From contig JACPOX010000181.1 in assembly GCA_016191305.1 (NCBI GenBank), forward strand, positions 1 to 5,229: a stretch of DNA of 5,229 nt. Reading direction: 5' to 3'. The notes below the pieces were generated by a model. That model ran no database searches and was not told the DNA's origin. It saw nothing but the letters and a program-made list of their open reading frames with translations. The DNA is from Legionella longbeachae. GTDB lineage: Bacteria; Pseudomonadota; Gammaproteobacteria; Legionellales; Legionellaceae. The position numbers and the translations under genes were made by a program. Positions 1 through 5,229 of this stretch are shown here, in pieces (within the stretch, counting starts at the first letter, position 1; every line of letters begins with the position of its first letter).

Positions 1-224
1 CGAGCCTGCATAATTGCAGCTTGCAAAGGCTCATACATCATGACCATTCCTGGTCCGCCGCCATAAGGTTTGTCATCAACTTGCCTGTAAGGTCTGGAAG
101 CCCAATTTCGAGGATTCCAAAAATCTATTTTAGCTAGACCTTGCTCTATTGCTCTACCTGTAATGCCATAATTCAATGCATCAAGTATTTCAGGAATTAA
201 GCTGATTACTCCAAAATGAAGCAC
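1..224 (-). CDS. trmD: tRNA (guanine-N1)-methyltransferase TrmD, N-terminal part only
   Basis: TrmD methylates N1 of G37, next to the anticodon, in tRNAs reading CNN and related codons, using S-adenosylmethionine; this prevents +1 frameshifting. The first 74 codons lie here and the rest runs off the left window edge. The start is GTG at 224-222, two bases after the rimM stop, because the homology to TrmD begins there (LHFGVISLIPE, compare E. coli MWIGIISLFPE). Family signatures visible are YGITGRA at residues 19-25 and the glycine-rich VDDKPYGGGPGMVMM at 49-63, which matches the E. coli segment almost residue for residue. The deep-knot SAM site and the catalytic Arg/Asp lie in the missing part. 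It is the third gene of the rpsP-rimM-trmD operon and is probably translationally coupled to rimM; rplS would be expected next, outside the window. No strong Shine-Dalgarno is visible in the end of rimM. Confidence 0.95.
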   Translation of the reverse strand, partial: MLHFGVISLIPEILDALNYGITGRAIEQGLAKIDFWNPRNWASRPYRQVDDKPYGGGPGMVMMYEPLQAAIMQA

Positions 225-226
225 TG

Positions 227-736
227 TTAAAAATCCACATCCCAATCAACAGTAATCACCTGTTGGTCAGGATTAATCTCTAATATAAATTGATCAGGTA
301 AATAAGGAATTAAATATCGTTTATTACCTTCTACAACTAAAACATCATTTGCACCTGTAGGTATAATTTCAACAACCTTCCCCAAGAGCTCGCCCTTTTG
401 GTTGGTTACATTCATACCGATAAGTTGGTGCCAATAATATTCGCCGGGAGCCAAATTTTTCAGTTGTGCTTGTTGAACCGCAATCTCTATATTAGTCAGT
501 TGGGCTACTAATTCGCGATCAGGATAACCTTCAACTTGGACTATGATGCTTTTATTTTGTACTTCAGCATGTAATAGCTTAATTGGCTGCCATTTATTAT
601 TCATGCAGGCATGCCAATCTGCATAGTTCAGTACATTCTCACGAGGTTCTGTAAAGGAGTGAACCGTAACAAAACCTTTTATTCCATGAGGTCTACCAAA
701 ACGAGCAATAACTATCCAGTTTTCCTGATTATTCAC
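227..736 (-). CDS. rimM: 16S rRNA processing / 30S maturation factor RimM
   Basis: RimM is a cytoplasmic assembly factor that binds S19 and helps mature the head of the 30S subunit. The 169-residue product has the two expected parts. The N-terminal RimM domain opens with RFGRPHGIKG (residues 12-21). The C-terminal PRC-barrel begins around PGEYYWHQLIGM (97-108), carries TGANDVLVVEG (127-137) and ends in DWDVDF, the counterpart of E. coli DWDPGF. It is shorter than E. coli RimM (182 aa), largely because the loop before LIPYLP (142-147) is compact. The start is GTG at 736-734, supported by the position of the family's N-terminus. The gap to rpsP is four bases, made of a second in-frame TAA plus one C. 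The purine stretch AGAGAA at the end of rpsP is a distant and weak ribosome site, so coupled translation from rpsP is likely. Its stop sits two bases before trmD. Confidence 0.97.
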   Translation of the reverse strand: MNNQENWIVIARFGRPHGIKGFVTVHSFTEPRENVLNYADWHACMNNKWQPIKLLHAEVQNKSIIVQVEGYPDRELVAQLTNIEIAVQQAQLKNLAPGEYYWHQLIGMNVTNQKGELLGKVVEIIPTGANDVLVVEGNKRYLIPYLPDQFILEINPDQQVITVDWDVDF

Positions 737-740
737 GTTA

Positions 741-998
741 TTAAGCAGCTTCTCTTTTTTTATTAAACTCTTTTATCAAAGCGCTTACACGATCAGATAA
801 TTGCGCGCCCATTGTTTGCCAGTGACTTAACTTTTCTTCATCAATGTGCAGACGTACTTCTTGTCCACGTGCAACAGGGTTAAAATAACAAATGCGTTCT
901 ATATACCCACCATCGCGACGCTTGCGACTGTCAGTAACGACCATGTGATAAAACGGACGCTTTTTGGCGCCACCTCTAGATAAACGTATAACGACCAT
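741..998 (-). CDS. rpsP: 30S ribosomal protein S16
   Basis: S16 is a primary-to-secondary binding protein of the 30S body that stabilises 16S rRNA during assembly. The product is 85 aa, close to the E. coli protein (82 aa). The N-terminal family signature is almost perfect: [16 protein letters not shown] (residues 2-17), [13 protein letters not shown] (23-35), FNP (39-41), and later [14 protein letters not shown] near the C-terminus. One oddity is C37, where the family normally has Gly (E. coli ERVGFFNP, here ERICYFNP). The start is ATG at 998-996, with GAGG six bases upstream (1005-1008). The coding run of seven A residues near the end (755-761) is in frame. The gene ends in tandem TAA TAA. 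It heads the rpsP-rimM-trmD operon and follows ffh after a 187-base leader region with strong inverted repeats. Confidence 0.98.
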   Translation of the reverse strand: MVVIRLSRGGAKKRPFYHMVVTDSRKRRDGGYIERICYFNPVARGQEVRLHIDEEKLSHWQTMGAQLSDRVSALIKEFNKKREAA

Positions 999-1004
999 TG
1001 TTTT

Positions 1005-1018
1005 CCTCTACTTTAGAG
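1005..1018 (-). promoter_or_regulatory. rpsP Shine-Dalgarno inside a small hairpin
   Basis: Read on the minus strand, GAGG (1008-1005) lies six bases before the rpsP ATG and is a good ribosome binding site. It overlaps a 5-bp hairpin CTCTA-AAG-TAGAG (1018-1006), so most of the Shine-Dalgarno can be paired. The inverted repeat is read directly from the sequence; the idea that it controls translation is inference. Confidence 0.6.
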
Positions 1019-1027
1019 TGGTTACAC

Positions 1028-1129
1028 ATACTTAGCATGACCACTAATTAACTTTTTGACATCACTTTGCTTTACTGTCTTGGCAGAACAGAGTGCATCA
1101 ATAAATAAATTAGTGATCGCACTAAGTAT
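1028..1129 (-). repeat. Long imperfect inverted repeat in the ffh-rpsP leader
   Basis: Two 22-nt arms, 1028-1049 and 1108-1129, face each other across 58 nt. The outer 8 bases (ATACTTAG against CTAAGTAT) and inner 8 bases (CACTAATT against AATTAGTG) are perfectly complementary. In minus-strand RNA the six central positions give U-G, G-U, C/A, G-C, A-U and U-G, so 21 of 22 positions can pair. In plus-strand RNA three of those six are mismatches. No U-tract follows the downstream arm, so it is not a standard intrinsic terminator. One arm alone also contains TTAGTG-CGAT-CACTAA (1124-1109 on minus), a 6-bp-arm palindrome that could be an operator half-site or a smaller hairpin. It lies in the 187-base gap that should hold the end of the ffh transcript and the start of the rpsP transcript. 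Confidence 0.7.
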
Positions 1130-1130
1130 A
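1125..1130 (-). promoter_or_regulatory. Possible -10 box for rpsP operon
   Basis: TATACT on the minus strand matches five of six consensus -10 positions and sits about 130 bases before rpsP, at the edge of the long inverted repeat. The best-spaced -35 hexamer (TTTCGT, 17 bases upstream) is poor, so this is only a candidate. If used, the RNA would start inside the upstream arm and still form an 11-bp stem (GAUCACUAAUU with AAUUAGUGGUC) at its 5' end. Confidence 0.3.
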
Positions 1131-1185
1131 AAAATGCCGTGTATTGTACGAAAATTAATTCCACATGGGAAGTCATTCTTGCGAA

Positions 1186-2566
1186 TTATTTAAAATCATC
1201 GGGCAATATACCTTTGAGTCCAGCCATGCCACCAATTCCGCGCATCATTTTTTGTATACCACCGGGTTTGGTAAATTTTTTCATCATTTTTTGCATCTGT
1301 TCAAACTGTTTTAATAATTTGTTTACATCCTGTATTTGTGTTCCTGATCCCAAAGCAATACGCTTTTTACGTGAACCTACAATAAGCTTTGGAATACGAC
1401 GCTCTTTCGGGGTCATGGAATTAATAATAGCAACGGTTTGTGCCATTGTTTTCTCACTGACTTGCTGCATCGCATGTTGGGGCATCATTTGACTCACACC
1501 AGGCAGCTTACTCATCATTCCAGAAATACCACCCATATTATTCATTTGCAGCAACTGTTGCTTAAAATCTTCCAAATCAAAACTTTTGCCTTTTTTTTAA
1601 TTTTTTGGCTAGTTTTTCGCTGGCTTGCTTATCTGCTTTTCGCTCCACTTCTTCAATAAGGGTAAGAATATCCCCCATCCCTAGAATTCGTGAGGCAATA
1701 CGTTCTGGGTGAAAGGGCTCAAGGGCATCTATTTTCTCACCACTACCGATGAATTTTACCGGTTGTCCAGTAATCTGCTTTACAGAAAGTGCCGCACCGC
1801 CTCGAGCATCCCCATCAGTTTTGGTTAAAATAACACCAGTTAATGGCAAGGCTTCATGAAACGCTTTTGCTGTATTCGCAGCATCTTGTCCAGTCATGCT
1901 ATCTACGACAAACAAAGTTTCTATAGGATTGACTGCTTTATGTAGGGCTTTGATTTCTGCCATCATATCTGAATCAATATGTAAACGACCGGCAGTATCG
2001 ATAAGGAGTACATCCATATATTGCTTTTTTGCACTATCTAAGGCTTTTTGTGCGATAGTTAATGGCTGTTCATTTGCTTCTGCAGGAAAGAAAGCTACGT
2101 CTATTTGTTCTGCTAAAACTTTCAGTTGATGTATGGCTGCAGGTCGATAAACGTCAACACTGACTACCATTACTTTTTTATTTTCAGATTCTTTTAAATA
2201 GCGCGCTAATTTTGCTGTGCTTGTTGTTTTTCCAGAACCTTGCAATCCTGCCATTAAAAATATAGCGGGTGGTTGAGTTTTGAAATTAAGCGCAACCCGC
2301 TCATCACCCATGACATGCACTAATTCATTATGAACGATTTTTACAAAAGCTTGATCCGGATTTAAATCAGTTAATACTTCCTGGCCCAAAGCTTTTTGTT
2401 TTACTTGCTCAATAAATTCTTTAATGACAGGTAAGGCTACATCTGCTTCAAGCAGTGAAAGCCTAACTTCACGCAAAGCGTGTTGTACATTTTCTTCAGT
2501 TAAACGTCCTTGTCCGCGCAAATTTTTAAAGGTGCGGGTCAAACGCTCGGTTAAGGTTTCAAACAT
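1186..2566 (-). CDS. ffh: Signal recognition particle GTPase Ffh, apparent single-base frameshift
   Basis: Ffh binds 4.5S RNA and hydrophobic signal sequences on nascent chains, and docks with FtsY to deliver inner-membrane proteins to SecYEG. The first frame (2566-1577) encodes the N and G domains: GLQGSGKT (G1, residues 107-114), DVYRPAA (138-144), DTAGR (190-194), TKTDGDARGG (248-257) and GSGEK (274-278). After K325 it reads four wrong residues and stops. The methionine-rich M domain continues in another frame to 1186, with the 4.5S RNA-binding segment INSMTPKERR and GSRKKRIALGSG at about residues 381-408. Removing one A from the A8 run (1591-1598) joins them into 459 aa, the normal Ffh length, through the linker KKGKSFDLEDF. 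The start is ATG at 2566; no strong Shine-Dalgarno is visible. Since Ffh is normally essential, an error or a slippage-rescued gene is more likely than a dead gene. Confidence 0.95.
1591..1598 (-). other. A8 run at the ffh frameshift
   Basis: The coding strand reads TTA AAA AAA AGG C, with eight consecutive A residues counting the last base of TTA. Seven would give TTA AAA AAA GGC and the conserved continuation KKGKSFDLEDF. The shift falls in the linker between the G domain and the M domain. The zero-frame codon after the lysines is AGG, usually rare and slow in gammaproteobacteria, and a +1 slip of tRNA-Lys from AAA to AAA would place GGC in the A site. What is seen is the run and the two frames; the mechanism is open. 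Confidence 0.85.
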
Positions 2567-2591
2567 GATATGTTGCCCGAAAAAAATAGAA

Positions 2592-2620
2592 ACTATAGCA
2601 CAGAGAGCCCATGATATGAA
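2592..2620 (-). promoter_or_regulatory. Probable ffh promoter
   Basis: On the minus strand, TTCATA (2620-2615) is followed after 17 bases by TATAGT (2597-2592), which is preceded by an extended -10 TGC. Initiation would fall near 2585, leaving a leader of about 20 bases before the ffh ATG. The leader has a run of seven T and no clear Shine-Dalgarno. Confidence 0.5.
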
Positions 2621-2672
2621 ACTATTCAGACAACTGCTTTTTTTGGGCTGGACTTAAGTCATTTGAAACTCT

Positions 2673-2700
2673 GTTAAGTTAACGTGAGTTTTAGTATAAG
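2673..2700 (+). promoter_or_regulatory. Possible promoter or operator of the 2733 gene
   Basis: TATAAG (2695-2700) is a fair -10 box 32 bases before the GTG start. There is no good -35 at 16-18 bases. The hyphenated palindrome GTTAA-G-TTAAC (2673-2683) occupies that place, and ACTTAAGT (2652-2659) is another perfect 8-bp palindrome nearby. An activator-dependent promoter would fit but is inference. The rest of 2567-2732 shows only the divergent ffh promoter. Confidence 0.3.
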
Positions 2701-2721
2701 AGCCATTTAATTTAAAAATAA

Positions 2722-2726
2722 AGGAG
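2722..2726 (+). promoter_or_regulatory. Ribosome binding site deciding the GTG start at 2733
   Basis: AGGAG lies six bases before GTG 2733. This is the strongest Shine-Dalgarno in the window and the reason for choosing GTG 2733 rather than the in-frame ATG codons further in. Confidence 0.75.
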
Positions 2727-2732
2727 TAGGTT

Positions 2733-3840
2733 GTGCAAATTAAAAATGAAAAAGTTATTATTAATTATATGAATCAGTTGTTGCAAGAGGTAACAAAAAA
2801 CCAAAATGCAGAGTTAAAAGTGGCTGCTGAAAATGAAGAAAAGAGAACGGTAGATGTAGAAATTCATCTGGGTATAAAAGGGCCGTGTACGCGATGGTTA
2901 ATTGAGAAAAAATATATGCTCACCATGTTGCACGGTTTGATAGTATTACAATATAAAAAAAAGAGAGATAACCTGGATTGGTTTAAGCTAGAACAACGCT
3001 ACCCGGGCCTAAAGGTTGAAACTATTAAAGATAGCCAGAAAGGAAAATCTTATTTTATTAAAGTCAATGCGCTACCAGTGAATTTTTTTTATAATGAGGA
3101 AAAATATAGTTTGTACGATTGTTTACAGCGATACCAATCTTACCAAAAAGAACAGAATATAGCGTGTATTGATCCTCGTATTGCTAAAGAGCAAGGAAAG
3201 CTCCCTTCACCTGATATTTGTGTTCAAGACTTAAAAGAGATAGGCCTTATTACTGAGTCAACACAATGGCAGCCTAAAATGGTTGGCGCGCAGGATGGCA
3301 TTATTTTAAAACGATCCAATCACCAGAATATTTTTGTTAAAAAAATTGATCTTGATAGCCTATTAGATTTTGCAGTATTAAAAATAATTAAATCTTGCGG
3401 GGTGACGGCTCCCAGTATTGAATTAGTATTGACAAAGGAGAATTGTTATCAATTTTCTGAGGATTTGAGTCGTGATACCCCAGAAAAAAAATATCAGTAT
3501 AAGTCTATGCGACTATATTCTAACTCATCAGCAGATTTCATCTATAAAGTTATTATCCCAGCTGGCTAGAGAAATAACAGAATTTGAATATATTGAAGCT
3601 TTCGAAAAATTTGTTAATCGTTTTGAAGGCGCTTACAATTCTGTAAAACCAGAACTTGAAGAAGTTTTTAACAAATTTCGCAAATTCTTTGATGAAAATA
3701 GCTTTGAGTTCAAAATATTGAATGCATCTAAATTTATTTACGAAAACAAATGGCTGGAACATTTTAATGTTCTGAAAATGCAAATTGCACATGCCAAAGA
3801 AAATATAAAATCAACCTACAATCAAGACGATAGTTTTTAA
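2733..3840 (+). CDS. Unrecognised soluble protein, possible Legionella effector, apparent frameshift
   Basis: I do not recognise this gene. The first frame gives 278 aa (2733-3569) and a second frame carries on to TAA at 3838-3840. Deleting one A from the A8 run at 3484-3491 joins them into 368 aa after E251-K252, continuing NISISLCDYILTHQQ. The protein is lysine- and glutamate-rich, with no signal peptide or membrane helix. Residues 188-246 (DGIILKR, then FVKKI, LLDFAVLKIIKSCGVTAPS, FSEDLS) resemble the N-lobe of a HipA- or lipid-kinase-like fold: a beta-strand lysine (K203/K204), a helix, a 'G-V-x-x-P' turn and a hinge-like acidic pair. No catalytic HxD or DFG-like motif is evident in the C-terminal half, which looks mostly helical and ends in polar NQDDSF. 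A solitary gene with its own ribosome site beside housekeeping genes fits Legionella accessory or Dot/Icm effector genes, but that is inference. The tail alone could be translated from GTG 3472, with GAGGA eight bases upstream. Confidence 0.7.
3484..3491 (+). other. A8 run at the frameshift of the 2733 gene
   Basis: The frame reads CCA GAA AAA AAA TAT and runs to a stop at 3567-3569. With seven A residues it reads CCA GAA AAA AAT ATC and stays open to 3840. The corrected reading gives a plausible helical continuation, while the zero-frame tail (from Y254) is an unremarkable short run. The exact site is inferred: any +1 change between about 3472 and 3567 would join the frames, and the homopolymer is the likeliest place. 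Confidence 0.6.
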
Positions 3841-4003
3841 TCCCATTTTAAAATAGATAATTAGTTCTAATATTTTTTGTTCATGACGCCGTAAAAAAAT
3901 GCAGAGATTTTCCGATTAAATCATGTTATTTTACCTTGTAAACAATAAATAGGGATTATTTAAATAAAATAAAAGAACATTTTGTTTTTTTATTGTCCCA
4001 TTA
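3841..4003 (+). other. AT-rich intergenic region without a gene
   Basis: I see no supported gene here. It contains a perfect palindrome ATTTTAAAAT (3845-3854), a weak AT hairpin ATTAG-TT-CTAAT (3860-3871) followed by six T, which might serve as a poor terminator for the 2733 gene, and several A/T-rich runs. A marginal promoter (TTGTAA, 17 bases, TTTAAA) around 3937-3965 is not convincing. Confidence 0.5.
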
Positions 4004-4029
4004 TTAAGGCTTCCTTAAGCTTGTTTTTT
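4004..4029 (+). terminator. Possible intrinsic terminator
   Basis: TTAAGG-CTT-CCTTAA (4004-4018) is a perfect 6-bp stem with a 3-nt loop, followed by GCTTG and six T (4024-4029). It could end transcription of the 2733 gene, about 165 bases beyond its stop. The stem is AT-rich and short and the T run is offset by five bases, so it is weak. It also sits in the -35 region of the permease promoter and might instead be a regulatory palindrome. Confidence 0.4.
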
Positions 4030-4030
4030 G

Positions 4031-4036
4031 TATAAT
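4031..4036 (+). promoter_or_regulatory. -10 box of the permease gene
   Basis: A perfect TATAAT lies 39 bases before the ATG, placing initiation near 4043 and giving a leader of about 33 bases. No good -35 exists at 16-18 bases; the hairpin at 4004-4018 overlaps that position, so activation or repression by a bound factor is conceivable. Confidence 0.5.
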
Positions 4037-4065
4037 GATAGCTTCTGCAAGCCCTAAACTGCACG

Positions 4066-4070
4066 AAGGA
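4066..4070 (+). promoter_or_regulatory. Ribosome binding site of the permease
   Basis: AAGGA is five bases before ATG 4076. The nearer ATG at 4071 directly touches the AAGGA and is followed at once by CAA TGA, so it is not a usable start. Confidence 0.7.
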
Positions 4071-4075
4071 ATGCA

Positions 4076-5229
4076 ATGATCAATAAAAAACATTCATTAA
4101 CAATATTCAGTTTGACTATGATTACAGTTGGATCTGTAGATAGTATACGTAACTTGCCTGCCACAGCCTTATTTGGTAGCCAATTAATTTTTTACTTTGT
4201 TCTAGGCGCTTTGTTTTTTCTGATTCCGACCGCTTTGGTTTCAGCCGAACTCGCTTCTGGATGGGCAAAACAAGGTGGAATTTATATTTGGGTGAAACAA
4301 GCTTTTGGTAAAAAGACTGGTTTTTTAGCCATTTGGCTGCAATGGATAGAAAATGTAATTTGGTACCCCACAATTTTATCTTTTGTTGCTGGAACAATCG
4401 GTTATTTGATTAATCCAAAATTAACCAGCAATTCTTATTTTCTTTGGGCAATCATCGTTAGCTCATTTTGGGGCGCTACTATACTCAATCTGCGAGGCAT
4501 GAAATCTTCTGCTAAGTTTAGTAATCTATGTTCTATTGCTGGGCTGTTGTTGCCTATGGCTCTGATTATAGGGCTTGGCGTGGTTTGGATAACTGAGGGT
4601 AATCCGTTACAGATTCAATTTGATATTCCAAGCATAGTTCCACATTTGACAGATCACTCCATGTGGGTTTCATTGACAGCAATTATTATGTCTTTTTGTG
4701 GTATAGAAATTGCAACCGTCCATGCCAATGATGTGGATAATCCACAACACGCCTTTCCCAAAGTTTTGATTTACTCAGTAAGTATTATTTTAAGTACATT
4801 GATTCTTGGTTCTTTAGCTATAGCTATAGTATTGCCTGGAAAAGACATCAATTTAGTGTCGGGTATTATGCAAGCGTTTGAGGCCTTCTTTTCTAGTTAT
4901 AAGATGTATTGGATGATGCCTGTAGTCGCTATAATGTTGGTTCTAGGTGGTCTTGGTGGTGTGAGTAATTGGATTATTGCGCCTACTAAAGGATTATTGG
5001 TTGCTGCAGAAGATGGTAATCTTCCGGAGTTTTTCCAACGGACTAATTCAGAAGGTGCTCCGTATGTCATGTTATATACCCAGGCTATTATTGTCACAAT
5101 ATTGTCTGCTCTATTTCTGTTTATGCCTAGTGTAAATGGTTCTTATTGGCTATTGACTGCTTTAGCTGCTCAATTATATATGTTGATGTATTTCATTATG
5201 TTTGCTGCAGCAATCAAATTGCGTTTTTC
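4076..5229 (+). CDS. APC-superfamily amino-acid antiporter, GadC-like, 3' end missing
   Basis: An inner-membrane amino-acid transporter of the glutamate:GABA antiporter branch of the APC superfamily (LeuT fold). The first 384 residues are present; the frame is open to the window edge. There are about ten hydrophobic segments. TM1 covers roughly residues 9-30, with the unwound VGSVDSIRNLP stretch. Then come AELASGWAKQGGIYIWV (57-73; compare GadC [20 protein letters not shown]), LNLRGMKSSAKFSN (137-150), and the TM6 region MSFCGIEIATVHANDVDNP (205-223; compare GadC LSYMGVEASATHVNEMSNP). LPGKDINLVSGIMQAF (253-268) matches GadC IPGNEINLSAGVMQTF. The TM8 region SNWIIAPTKGLLVAAEDGNLP (297-317) is also family-typical. 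These matches are to remembered GadC sequence. The exact substrate cannot be read from this: Legionella-type bacteria live on amino acids and carry several such permeases. The pH-sensing C-terminal plug of GadC, if present, lies outside the window. The gene stands alone with its own promoter. Confidence 0.9.
   Translation, partial: MINKKHSLTIFSLTMITVGSVDSIRNLPATALFGSQLIFYFVLGALFFLIPTALVSAELASGWAKQGGIYIWVKQAFGKKTGFLAIWLQWIENVIWYPTILSFVAGTIGYLINPKLTSNSYFLWAIIVSSFWGATILNLRGMKSSAKFSNLCSIAGLLLPMALIIGLGVVWITEGNPLQIQFDIPSIVPHLTDHSMWVSLTAIIMSFCGIEIATVHANDVDNPQHAFPKVLIYSVSIILSTLILGSLAIAIVLPGKDINLVSGIMQAFEAFFSSYKMYWMMPVVAIMLVLGGLGGVSNWIIAPTKGLLVAAEDGNLPEFFQRTNSEGAPYVMLYTQAIIVTILSALFLFMPSVNGSYWLLTALAAQLYMLMYFIMFAAAIKLRF

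Noticed and set aside
1150..1185. Intrinsic terminator directly after ffh
   Set aside because: TTCC-CATGT-GGAA is only 4 bp with no T run behind it in the minus direction.
1139..1659. Open frames on the plus strand across the 3' half of ffh
   Set aside because: They lie antisense to the strongly conserved Ffh M domain, have no ribosome site, and are explained as shadows of its codons.
1896..2657. Two 77-codon plus-strand open frames inside and beyond ffh
   Set aside because: Antisense to the conserved G and N domains; low-complexity Ser/Ala-rich translation and no family resemblance.
2652..2683. PmrA-like (CTTAA repeat) regulator box upstream of the 2733 gene
   Set aside because: CTTAA and GTTAA are present, but the spacing and flanking bases do not match the tandem PmrA pattern as I know it.
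3553..3792. Minus-strand open frame opposite the 3' part of the 2733 gene
   Set aside because: Phe/Lys-rich shadow of an AT-rich gene with no convincing start signal.
3472..3840. An independent 122-aa gene starting at GTG 3472
   Set aside because: GAGGA upstream makes it possible, but its overlap with the preceding frame and the A8 run make a frameshifted single gene the simpler reading.
4122..5097. Minus-strand open frames opposite the permease
   Set aside because: The plus-strand frame is uninterrupted and clearly APC-family; these are antisense shadows.
1..5229. CRISPR array, tRNA, rRNA, insertion sequence or toxin-antitoxin pair
   Set aside because: No regularly spaced repeats, no cloverleaf with a CCA end, no transposase motif and no small gene pair were found.

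Overview
The window looks like a piece of a Legionella (or close Legionellales) chromosome. It is AT-rich, and the RimM, S16, Ffh and TrmD proteins are clearly gammaproteobacterial; the RimM sequence in particular resembles my memory of the Legionella one. The gene order ffh - rpsP - rimM - trmD on the minus strand is the classical gammaproteobacterial order. I could run no database search, so the genus is an inference.

Layout. Positions 1-2566, read on the minus strand, form a translation and protein-targeting block. ffh (SRP GTPase, 2566 down to 1186) comes first, then a 187-nt leader region (999-1185) with marked secondary-structure potential. It is followed by the tightly packed rpsP (998-741), rimM (736-227) and the first 74 codons of trmD (224-1, cut by the window edge). 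Positions 2567-2732 are a divergent promoter region. On the plus strand, 2733-3840 is an unrecognised, soluble, lysine-rich protein that could be a Legionella-type accessory or effector protein; its middle weakly resembles the N-lobe of a kinase fold. Positions 3841-4075 are AT-rich intergenic DNA with a possible terminator, a perfect TATAAT box and a good ribosome binding site. These lead into an APC-superfamily amino-acid permease of the GadC-like glutamate:GABA antiporter family (4076 to the window end, incomplete).

The most unusual feature is that two genes, ffh and the unknown gene, are each interrupted by a one-nucleotide frameshift at a run of exactly eight A residues in the coding strand. 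Removing one A repairs each: ffh becomes 459 codons, the usual family length, and the unknown gene becomes 368 codons. Ffh is normally essential, so either these are homopolymer errors in the underlying sequence, or the A8 runs are slippage sites where RNA polymerase or the ribosome restores the frame. A second A8 and a T8 in the unknown gene are read in frame without a problem.

The second notable signal is in the rpsP leader. Two 22-nt inverted arms (1028-1049 and 1108-1129) can pair at 21 of 22 positions in minus-strand RNA through G-U wobbles, but fewer pair in plus-strand RNA. A competing hairpin and a hairpin over the rpsP Shine-Dalgarno lie next to it. This hints at a structured, possibly regulatory 5' leader for the S16-RimM-TrmD operon. 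I see no CRISPR array, tRNA, rRNA or insertion sequence.
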